Source: Hermodice carunculata (taxonomy: Eukaryota > Annelida > Polychaeta > Eunicida > Amphinomidae). Taken from it: 64,000 nucleotides of DNA. Within the stretch, counting starts at the first letter, position 1. Each line of letters starts with the position of its first letter. Both the position numbers and the translations under genes were made by a program. The DNA is taken from positions 96,456,804 to 96,520,803 of the forward strand of contig OZ026619.1 in the NCBI GenBank assembly GCA_964020975.1, given 5' to 3'. Shown here one piece after another: positions 54,385-64,000 of the stretch. Under the pieces are notes generated by a model. The model saw only the letters and a list, made by a program, of their open reading frames with translations, ran no database searches and was not told the origin of the DNA.

Positions 54385-55495
54385 CTTCTTAGAATCTTCA
54401 TGTAGCATGGCTAGGGGTTACAATAAGAGCACACTCTTTTTCACACTGAAAACCATGACTTTTCTTCTAAGCCCCATAATTACTCAAACTGACTAAAGTG
54501 GCTGGTGGTCAAATGTAACCAGATTCAATGTATTTGACCAATTTCAACCGCAATGACAAACTTGAATGGGAACGGTAAACAGGACCTTGACAACACAAGC
54601 CATGTGCCCTGCTGTTCTGGGTGTGTGTTGGGTGCTGTGTAATGAAAGCTTACATCAGCCCTTCCTGGGACACCTCAAAGCACCTGCACGTAAAATGTAG
54701 TTTGCTACCATGTTTCAGTTTTACTTTTTTGACATCAGAAAACAGCCGGATTGAAAATTGCACCCAGTCCTAACACGACGGCACGTCCCAGGTCAACGTC
54801 TTTCCTTGGGGCAGGCTGGGCACAATACACGAGGGATTTATATAGGGCCCTGCCCTCCTTCCCAACTGGATTCTTTGTCAATAAAATATGTTTAAACACA
54901 ACCTGCAACACGGAAAGCTGTTGACTAAGTTTCACTCTGACCACGAAAGGGTTAACCATGAGGAAAACTTAAGGGTTACTTTAATAGTGAGGAATAGTGT
55001 CACATCACGCAAACAGACCTTTATAATTTTGCCAGTGAGAAACTTCTTCATGTCACTTAAAAATTTACAAAAAAAATAACTGAGACCCTTCACAATTTGC
55101 CCAGAAGGATTTCCAGGGAGTTGGGAAAAAACAATAATGTATTTTTAAGGTGTTTAAGAAACTAAAAAAGCATCCAAAGTGCCCAACCTGTCATTGCCCC
55201 CATCAGAATTGGAAAGAATACAGCATGTAACTGGTGCAAGATATCAAACATACTGTGAAATCTTCAGATGGATAATAATTATACACTTGTACCTTGCATG
55301 ACACTTACATCTTCAAAATTGTTTTGGACAATATCATATTACCCATAACATGTAAACCAGTCTCAACTTCAATTACAGCTGTTGTTTCTGACTTCTCAAA
55401 CAACTGATCGCTAAAATTTAAGTTTTTTTTTTCTCTGCAACAGCATTCCTCAGCACTCTGCCAGCACTTGGGATGAAAAGGTGGTGACAATGAAT
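54385..55495. other. Intergenic sequence, nothing recognised
   Basis: No coding motif. The stretch at 54740-54900 (tatatagggccctgccctcc, aataaaatatgtttaaac) could be a LINE 3' UTR, but nothing confirms it. Confidence 0.4.
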
Positions 55496-55499
55496 GATA

Positions 55500-56050
55500 T
55501 TCCTATCAAATTTCAAGGCTATACCTGAAATACTTTATGAGCTACACATCACATATATTGATTAATTATTCTATCAGGTTCCATAGCTGTACATAACAAA
55601 CTTCTTGAGATGGGCGCCACAGAAATGTGACAAACCCAACCTCGAATCAACATTTTCATTAATTAATGAATAATTAACATGGGATAATGAATCCATGCGG
55701 CAAACAAAACCCCAGGTGCACATCTTTATAACCTGACCTGCTGATTTAGGTTTCCACCACATTTCATAGGTGTACCTCAAATACTTTTTGAGATACATGC
55801 AACACAAATCTGACAAGCCTAACATTGAATCAACATTTTCCCAAAGTTAATTAATGATTAATTAACACTGTATATAATCAACCCAAGAGACAAACAAAAT
55901 CCCAGGTGCACATCTTCATATATTGATAGATGTTTCCACAAAGTTTCATGGTTGTACCTCAAATGCTTTTGGAGATATGCGCAACACAAATGTGACAATT
56001 TTGTTCTCTGACGGACAAGGGCAAATCTCTATGTCCCTGGTGGGGGCATA
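55500..56050 (+). repeat. About 180-bp tandem repeat, three copies
   Basis: The landmark ttcatggttgtacctcaaat (with variants) recurs near 55580, 55760 and 55938; aaatcccaggtgcacatctt and attaattaac blocks recur at the same spacing. It ends in gacggacaagggcaaatctc and tatgtccctggtgggggcat. Confidence 0.75.
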
Positions 56051-56164
56051 AAAAAGCCAAGGGCAGGTGTTTTTAATCAGTTTTAAACATTTGCCATTAC
56101 TAAATATTCCTCAGAAAAGGACCTAAATTACACAAAAAGACACTTTTTCCCTCTTTTCAGCTCT

Positions 56165-59100
56165 ACCCACCTGAGGTTGCAGCACTTATATGATCACTCA
56201 TGTCTGTCCGTCCATATGTAAACTTTTGCTTTTGAATGTGATACAGTCCACAGTTTTCAAGGTAGCACCATACGACTTTCAGGACACATCGGCGTATAAA
56301 AATGTAGGTCAAGTTCAATATTGGTGGTCCCTCCTACAACATTCATACTGTGAAAATCTTGTGACCACTCTAGCATCCTTCATTTTAGATTGACCTTCAC
56401 GATATTTAGTGGGATTGTGGAGGAAGTCAAAATCTTAGCTGACTGTGGCACTACTGGCGCCACCTATTATTTGATGGAAATTATGAGTTAAAGTGTCTTA
56501 AAAGAAATTCCATCTCTTGAAAAATTATTGAGTTAGACATGCCAAATTTTTAGGATATTGAAGTGCTGCTGCTTAATAAGATTTCTCTCTTTTCCTTATT
56601 TTTGAAATGTGGACACATCTATATTGTTAAGTGACAGGATATAGGTATTTACATGCATATATACATCAACTCTCTCCAATTTGGGCTGTTTCTACACACA
56701 GGCTGAGGTGACCTGCACTGTCACCACACAAGTACTCAATGGACTTGATTTCCACACGCAACCTTTTATATTGACCCTTGCCCAGTACAGGGCACTGTTG
56801 CTGTATATAAAGGGCCACATCTCCTGGCCCTGGCAGAATGCTACCAGATCAGGTGTGGTCAACACTTCTCCTGTATATAGTCTTAGTACTTGTGTGTCAT
56901 TTACAAAGCCCTACAGATAGGACGTATCAATACACATGTATAGATCATGGTCAATGCTATATAATGTAATATCAGTGATCTAAAATTGCACTTAATTACA
57001 TTGTACACAAGACTGTACTTGGTGACCTACTTTTTGGGTCACTGCGACCCAATTATTAAGGAGTTTGGCACTTGCCCACGTTTATTGTTTTGGGTTTTTT
57101 TTCAATAACTAAAGAAGTTATTACCTAATTTGAACAAACAGACTATGGATAGCTGGACGCAGGCCACACATTTTTTAATTGAATAATTGGTTAATGTAAG
57201 TTAAAAGTAAAGGTCATGTGGGAAATTGGAATTAAGGGGTCAAAATGTGAAAATCTTGGGACTGCTCTGCCATCCATCGTTTTTAGTGGATCATTGTGAA
57301 ATTTTGTGGGATTGTGGAAGTCAAAATCTCGACTGATGGAGATGCTAGTGCTGCCACCTACAGTTTAATGGAAATTATGAGCCAAACTATATTGAACTGA
57401 ATAAAATTCAATGTCTTAAAAATAGTTTAGCTAGACATTGTAAATTGATAGGGTACATAGATTATCCCAACACTAAAACATTGTGGAATATGGATGACTG
57501 TGATCTAGTAATATTAATAGGTCACCACAGTAGTGAAGTTGAGAGACATAATTTGGTGATGGTAAGGCATAGCTTGGACATCAATGGAGAAGAGAATCTA
57601 TCCTCCAATCAAACTTTCACTTGAATTTTGCATCCCCAATCGAACAATAAACACATTAATTTACCCATGATGCTCATTTTGTTTCTACTTTTTATATTAT
57701 TGTAATAAATTACAAGTCCGCAGAGCACTAGACCTAATGGGCCTATTGTTTAAAGAAACAAGAGGCCCATGGCCTAATGCTCTGCTGGCACCGTGGCTAC
57801 ACCTACATCTTCATTTCCAAGTTGCAAATCCTCAAACTTGTGGCTTCTCAACATATAAAGCTTATGTGATTTTAGTGCATCATTTGTCCACTAGATGGCA
57901 CTTCGCTCCACATGTAATCATAGCTTATTTGTGAAATACCTGTGATGGATATTGTTGCATGTGCCAATACAACAATGAGTGAGTCCTTAACTTTTTGTCT
58001 TCAGTGACCTTGGGACAGAAGATCAAGGTCACACAGATTATGTAATACATGAGGCCCATGGGCCTGGTGCTGTGCAGACATTGCCATTAATGCCCAAGCT
58101 ACACCCTGCCATTACAAAATCACCCATTTCAACTTTACAGGCATCGTGACCTCATAAAAATAGGCCAAGTCACTGATATCACATAAAATTCTAGACATGG
58201 TCTATATATCCTATAAATTTGGCAAACACTTTTCCGCATATGGAATTTTATACCTTAAAACATATTTTGGCTCAAATTATATGTGGTGCCACTAGTGTCA
58301 TTAGCAACTTGGATGTTGACCTTCCCCACAATCCCACCAAATGGCGTGAAGATCTGCCAAGAATTAAAGATGCTACAGTGTTCACAAGATTTTCACATTT
58401 TGGCCCCAATATTGCATAATATTGTAGATAGCGACACCAATACCGAAAAGGACTTAGATTTCCATGCACCCTATAAGTCCTGAAAGTTATACTGGGCTAA
58501 CTTGAAAAAATTGGACTGTATCACGGTCGCAAGATTTTCACATTTTAGCCTGCATATTACAGAATACTATAGGTGGCGCCACCAATATTCATGTTGAAAA
58601 AGATTTTCATACACTTTATTACTTCTAAATGTTATTTGGGCCTAACTCAAAAATTGTACTATGTAGAGCATTTACGAGATGACCCCTATATTCAAACTGG
58701 CCATTTGACTTTGACCTTTAACTCGGATTAAAAAATTGCTGGTGTTCAAAACGTGCTCCCCACATCCAGCTTTCCATGCATGGTCTGTCTGTTCAAATCG
58801 GGTTATAACTTTTCAAGCTACTGAAAAAAAACCCAATAAATTTGGACAAGTGACAAACTCCATAATTACTGGGTCACCATGACCCAAAAGATACATCACC
58901 AAGTACAGTTTTATGTACAATGTGATCAAGTGGAATCTTGATCTGGAGGCTCAATTCTCTTTGCCATTGATGTCCAAGTTACACCCTGCCATTACAAAAT
59001 CACCCCTTTCACAACTTTACAGACATTGTGACCTCACAAAAATAGGTCAAGGTCACTGATATACAAAACATTTTAGCATTGGACATGGTCTATATATCCT

Positions 59101-59865
59101 ATAAATTTGGCAAGTCTAATCCAATTACTTTTCCAAATGTTTTATATCTTGAAACACATTTTATAGGCCCATATTTGTGGAATTGTCTTCCCGAAAGTGT
59201 ACGGCTAGCGCCTTCATTGGCTCTCTTCAAAACCAGATATTGGGACCATGTAAACAGATCTATAGTCACCTAATTTTCTACCAAAATGCTCCCTTTTAGT
59301 CCTGTACAAGAACCATTGTGTACATTTTAACTATGTTCATGTATGCTACTATTGTGTATATGTTGTATCTTATGTATGTATTGTATATTGTACATTTTTT
59401 GTTTAATTGCAGGGCCATGATGGAAACTAGCTATAAGCTAATCATGTATTACCCTAGATAAATAAAGTTGTCTTATCTTATCTTATCTTACATTTTGGCT
59501 CACAATTTCCATCAAATTATAGGTGGCCCCACTAGTATCATTAGCAACTTGAGACTTTGACCTCCACAATCCCACCAAATTCAGTGAAGATCCTCCACAA
59601 ACTCAAGTTGCTAGAGCGCTCACAAGATTTTCATACTTTGAGCCCTATATTACATAATATTGTGGGTGGCTACACCAATATCGAAAGGGACCCAGATTTT
59701 CATACATCCTTAAGTCCTGAAAGTAATATGGGCTAACTTGAAAACTGTGGATGGTATGACGCGCACGACCCAAAAGTTTATGGACGGAATGATGGACGGA
59801 CAGACATGAGTCATTGTATAAGCTCTGTTACCTTAATTCAGCAGAATTAATAAAAAAAAAAAAAA
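56165..59865. repeat. 3.7-kb imperfect inverted repeat
   Basis: Outer arms: gatcactcatgtctgtccgt at 56191 pairs with acggacagacatgagtcatt at 59795. Further in, tgtacttggtgacctacttt at 57015 pairs with the inverted tcaccaagtacagtt at 58890. Innermost, gtgctgccacctacagttta at 57350 pairs with the inverted aggtggccccactagt-type block near 58285. Centre at about 57.85 kb. Arms are imperfect and carry insertions. On the right side a 200-bp segment is directly repeated (58080 and 58970). Non-coding. Confidence 0.75.
59160..59489 (+). mobile_element. 5'-truncated LINE 3' end, CR1/L2-like, with target duplication
   Basis: About 330 bp encoding the last residues of ORF2 (IGPYLWNCLPESVRLAPSLA, LFKTRYWDHVNRSIVT, stop at 59271), a 3' UTR and a (TCTTA)n tail at 59471-59490. 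It interrupts the repeat that is continuous near 58258 (aaacatattttggctca). ACAT at 59156 and 59490 is the likely target duplication. Confidence 0.8.
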
Positions 59866-59869
59866 AAAA

Positions 59870-60688
59870 AAACTCAAAGTGGAGTTTTAATACTTTTGTG
59901 GGAGTTAGTCTAAGAGTCTCACTTGTTGATTTGGCCTGAAGTGCTCAATGGCTTACAGGTGTGTGAAACATGAAGGTCTTGACATAGGGGCTGCCACCTC
60001 AATGACAAACAATTTGAATGTCTATATCAATATTTCTAGTTCACAGAAATAGAACCTTCATAATTGTGACATGACATCAATTGGATCCACTTTTTTCCTT
60101 TTGTTTCAACATGATTTACTGAACAAATACGAGACATGCACAAATCAGAGGATACAATCCACAATGTAAACAGGGTGACTCAATATCACTGTCCATTCTC
60201 TTTAATCAAATACTGAAATGACAATATTAATATACTTATCTCTCCATTGACAAAATATTGACAAATTGCCAGTATTGTCTTTTTTCCAAAAACAATTATG
60301 GGTAATAACAAATACAATGATCTAATTCTGTCTCTTTTACAATGAACACCTGCCATTACAAAATAATCATATGGGTACTTGAAAATGTTTCTCAATAAAT
60401 TTCAAGTAGGTCTTTGCATGAAATACTATAATGAATTAAATATATATATAAAATTACAAGACTTTTTTTATTGGTATGTACGTCACAATATAAATACACA
60501 TACATACATACATACCCATCTATATGGTCTGGTCGTACATTGTGACCTTAATTTTGCAGACCCATGCACATATTTACCAACTGTTCCACACATTGTGTGA
60601 CCATCTAAAAATTGTTTTAAAATGAAACTGCTTTGACTTTTTCAAAGTGGAAATCAATCGATAGGACCAATAAGAATGACTTCACCCA
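59870..60688. other. Intergenic sequence, nothing recognised
   Basis: Short (CATA)n run at 60497-60516; no gene seen. Confidence 0.5.
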
Positions 60689-60691
60689 AAT

Positions 60692-62425
60692 CAGAACAAG
60701 ACGGCTGTGTGAACAGCCTGTACTCAACTGACTTAAAAAATTCATCACTCCAGTGGCACTGTGACCTTGAGAATGAGGTCAAGGTCACCCATGTACTGTC
60801 CAAGTCTGGTCTACCACCATGAACAACATCTAGGTCATAATAAAGGTTCTACAGTAATCAAATGAACAGTAAAATTCAGAAAAGTGACCCTGTGGCCCTG
60901 GAAATAAGGTCAAGGTTATTCATGTAATGGGTAAATTCTGCTCCCCATCAAGGACCACCTTCATGTGCAATATTGAAGTCATAGATTAAGTTAGGACGCT
61001 AACAGTAAATTCATGCAAGCAGATTTGTGACTTTGAGAATCAGGTCAAGGTCACTAATGTACCATCATTTTTTTAGCATCAATGGGAATGCAATGGCCAC
61101 AAGTGTCCCTGTGCAGTTTGGAAGCAATTCGCAAGCTCTTTTGGAAAAGATTTTATTTGATTTTGTCCAAAAAAAAAATAAAACAAGAAAGCTGATAAAA
61201 AATAAAAAAAATCACTGGACTGTAACCATTTGAACAAACTTGGTAAAATCACCCAAGGTACATCCCCACTAAGTTTGAAGTGAATATGGCTCATGGTTTT
61301 GGAGAGACTGAAAATGTGAATTACCATTGCATTCACACAGATGCTAAAAAATGAGCAAAGAAATTCATAGAGAACCTAAAATTCACTAGGCCATAACCAA
61401 CTGAACATACTTGGTAGAGACCCATCCAAGGTAAATGCCCACCAAGTCTGCAGTGAATCTGGCAAACACTTTTGGAGATGAAGTCAAAAATGTGAATTAC
61501 CATTGCAATCCCCATGAACTTGCATAGTAATCAATAAGAATGCATTCATAGACCGTAACTACCCAAATTGAAAAATACATTAAAAATCACGGATCCACAA
61601 CAATGCCACCTAGTGGGCACATTTGTGTGAACTTACCACAAGGTACATAAATACCAAGTTTCAGCATAATCTGCAAGACAGTTTTGGAGCAGAAGTAGAA
61701 AATTACAAAAACATACCCCCCAAAAAATCATTAAAAAATAGAAAAAATGCAGCCCCCACGTGTTACACAAGACAAGGTCTAGGTGTACCCAGAAGTATCC
61801 CATTACAATCTCAGAGCCAGTGGCCAAGCGGTTTCAGAGAAGAATTTTTAAGATATTCCCAACAACTGAACAAGAAAATTCACAGAAAATCCAAAAATCA
61901 ATGGAGCATGACTATTTGAACAAATTTGGTACAGACCCACCTCAAGTACATCTCAACCAAATCTGAAGTGAATCTGGCGGAGGGTCATGGTCCAGTGATT
62001 TTTAAAAATTCTTATGAAAATTTTCCTTTTTTGGCCAAATCTTAAAAACTCTTAAACCACTAGGCCAATTGCTTATAATTGCATAGGGACACTTCTGGGT
62101 ACCCCTAGACCTAAATTGTTCAAAGTGGCACTGTGATTTTTTTCTATTGTTTCATGAAATTTTGTGTTTCTTCGCTATTTCCGACTTCTGCAAAACCTTC
62201 ACTCACATTATTCTGAAACATGGTGTAAATGTTTCTTGTAGAAGGGTGGCACAAATTTGTTCCCCAGGTAGCGATGCTATTGATCCCTGATTCTTTACGA
62301 GTTTTTCTATTTGGGTATATTTTAATTATCAGTTAATGCGTACATTCCTATTGATTACTGCATAAGCGAATGGGGATTGCTGTGGTTATTCACATTTTGA
62401 CTTCTTCTCCAAAACTGTACGTTTA
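60692..62425 (-). repeat. CAGCTGA-family and relatives, mixed orientation
   Basis: Begins aacaagacggctgtgtgaac/agcctgtactcaactgac, a hairpin terminus related to that at 52994. Then come diverged relatives of the 145-bp unit (gaatgaggtcaaggtcaccc at 60772; two more near 60905 and 61035), interior CAGCTGA blocks on the minus strand (61060-61970) and a plus-strand partial copy (61980-62420). Confidence 0.6.
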
Positions 62426-62429
62426 TATA

Positions 62430-64000
62430 ATGTGGCGGGGGACATCGATCCTTTGGATCATCTATTTGTAGTTAAGTCAATACAATTACATCTACCATAT
62501 CTTGGAAATTGGGGACTGTACATATAGAAGTCCACCAGCATCAAAGAAGCACTATGAATATTTATTTCTTACCACGGAATGGCCAGGTCTCGAACCAGCA
62601 ACCTTTGGGACCAAACACTTTTTTTTTTTTTTTTACACATTTGTACACATAGCCAAGAGGCAATCTGCAGAGCGACAGTATACAGTGATATTGTCAGGAC
62701 TGCAAATGTCTCTCTCTTTTTTTCCTTTTTTTTATTTGACCCTATCCCTGTTGACCAGATATACGTGTGTACAGCAGTAAGGAACTCTGGCACATCCAGA
62801 AGTCCTCATGTATGTATCTATGGATTTCATTTGTTCAGGCAGGTTAAATGGTCTTGGACACACAACCACTTTCGCTCCATGCTCCCCCCTCCCCCCCCCC
62901 CCCCCCAATAGGTTTGAACATCTACAGTTGGACCTGGTCTGTAGTCCCAGATAAATCACAGTGGTCTGTGTGGATACGACTGTCACAACAGGAAAACAGT
63001 GCAGTCCGTATGAAGGACCTTGTTATATCTGTGGATAAAGTTCAGTCAATCAATAGCTGTGTGAACTGTCAACATCTCTGTCTTAATTACAGTACCTGTA
63101 AGAGAGATCTGTAATGCCACACAGTGCATACCACAGGCTCTGGGCCTGTATATACAGCTGAGCTGCAGTTATCCAGATATATCCTCCTGTAATCCAGCAG
63201 TCCGTTACAGCTGTCCTTGCAGCTCCTCATATCCTGTACAGCACAATTGTAGTTGTCCCAAATAGCTACAACAACAGCTGGTGGGTGACTGGGTGAGGTA
63301 GACAAGATGTGTATATATACAGAAAGTATAAGTCACCACCTACAAATGACAAAAACAACAGCATGACTTGAAGGCAGGCAGAGCGTCATGCTATCACATT
63401 CTTCCTCTTAGATGCAGCTGGAATTCAGCATACCATATGCATGGCATGAACAGGACGCAAATTCATAATTTATGTGAGCTTGGCTCAATAAGAAACCTGG
63501 CAATAATTCGCAAGATGAGCTGTGCTCCTGTGGAATTGCTACGTCTGCCAGTCTTCTGTCCTCCAAGACTAGGCTCCGATTGTAAGCCGCCTTCCAGGTG
63601 GAGTTCTCACAAATGTAGCACCAAAGCTTGGTTGGTTTGTATTTTAGCAAAGACTGGGGCTTTCTGTAGCACAGGCTAATCAAGGTGGTATTACCCTGGT
63701 ATCCAGTCTTCTCACCACACAGTCTAAGATGTAACCAACCAGTACCCAATAATCTCATCAGTTCGGAGGCTTGTGCCTCCAGAGCACTTGCTGGACTTGC
63801 CAATTGAGCAGCTAGTGTGCCACCTGGTGGCTGTCACAGGAACACACTTCCACCACATACAATTAATAGATCACCACCATATCAGGTACCTCAGTGGATC
63901 TGAATGGCATATTTTACATCAACAGCTTAGATGGCTCACAGGTTCACGTTGTGAGGGCCTTCTTTAAACTGATCTGATTATCTTCCACGTCAAAGTCTAG
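62430..64000. other. Right end, no gene recognised
   Basis: Contains poly(T) at 62619-62634 and a C tract at 62885-62906. Two frames on the minus strand (63803-63408 and 63305-63087) and one on the plus strand (63773-63967) are moderately long but show no motif, splice pairing or signal I can support. Confidence 0.4.

Noticed and set aside
62575-62620. Inverse B-box-like ggttcgagacc, possible tRNA-derived SINE
   Set aside because: No A box at the required distance and no tRNA-like fold or SINE tail could be seen.
63087-63803. Minus-strand frames with several Cys residues
   Set aside because: No family motif, no convincing splice sites, and C/T-rich repeats nearby; not enough to call a gene.

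Overview
This is a repeat-rich, AT-rich nuclear window from an animal, most likely a marine invertebrate. The pointers are short coding exons with canonical GT-AG junctions separated by kilobase introns, an AA15-type lytic polysaccharide monooxygenase (a family common in invertebrates), CR1/L2-like LINEs, DIRS and Ty3/gypsy fossils, and many foldback or microsatellite-bearing repeat families. There is no operon structure, no rRNA or tRNA gene, and no CRISPR array. The phylum cannot be fixed from sequence alone; the style of the short repeats (hairpin ends, microsatellite, tandem core) suggests a mollusc, another lophotrochozoan or an invertebrate deuterostome.

Two host genes can be read from end to end. 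On the minus strand, 14913 to 7785, is a three-exon gene for a secreted copper-dependent AA15 polysaccharide monooxygenase of 339 residues: signal peptide, mature N-terminal His, catalytic domain, then a Pro/Asn/Tyr-rich extension and a hydrophobic C-terminus. On the plus strand, 35415 to 46521, is a six-coding-exon AIMP1 (p43/EMAP II precursor) gene of 305 residues, with a poly(A) signal at 46618. AIMP1 is a scaffold of the multi-aminoacyl-tRNA-synthetase complex. The two genes are not functionally linked. Weaker host-gene candidates are a possible CpG-type promoter with an NRF1 site near 28.8 kb, and two short minus-strand exon-like frames at 5.7 kb and 15.0 kb.

The rest is mostly mobile DNA. 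From left to right: a CAGCTGA-family repeat (1-545); a DIRS-like fossil (565-1760); more CAGCTGA repeats (2.9-5.2 kb); a TTAA-type MITE between mirror-image microsatellites (5.2-5.5 kb); the monooxygenase gene with LINE 3' ends and a palindromic MITE in intron 1; a 5'-truncated LINE (16.4-18.2 kb, minus); a broken Ty3/gypsy fossil (18.9-24.4 kb); a double element with about 140-bp tandem units (25.9-28.7 kb); a foldback repeat (30.5-31.2 kb); AIMP1, whose introns carry CAGCTGA repeats, two pogo-like MITEs and a TTAA-type MITE with a 43-bp hairpin; a 34-bp minisatellite just after AIMP1 (46.7-47.1 kb); a terminal-repeat-bounded element with eight 145-bp units (50.6-52.0 kb); a full-length CAGCTGA element (53.0-54.4 kb); a 3.7-kb inverted repeat with a LINE insertion (56.2-59.9 kb); and further repeats to the end.

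The observation most worth following is structural. Several unrelated-looking families share one architecture: subterminal inverted repeats, a short perfect hairpin next to one terminus (often followed by CTTGTT), a microsatellite and a tandem core. This is the architecture known for non-autonomous Helentron elements (the pearl/HINE type), and it may explain much of the window.
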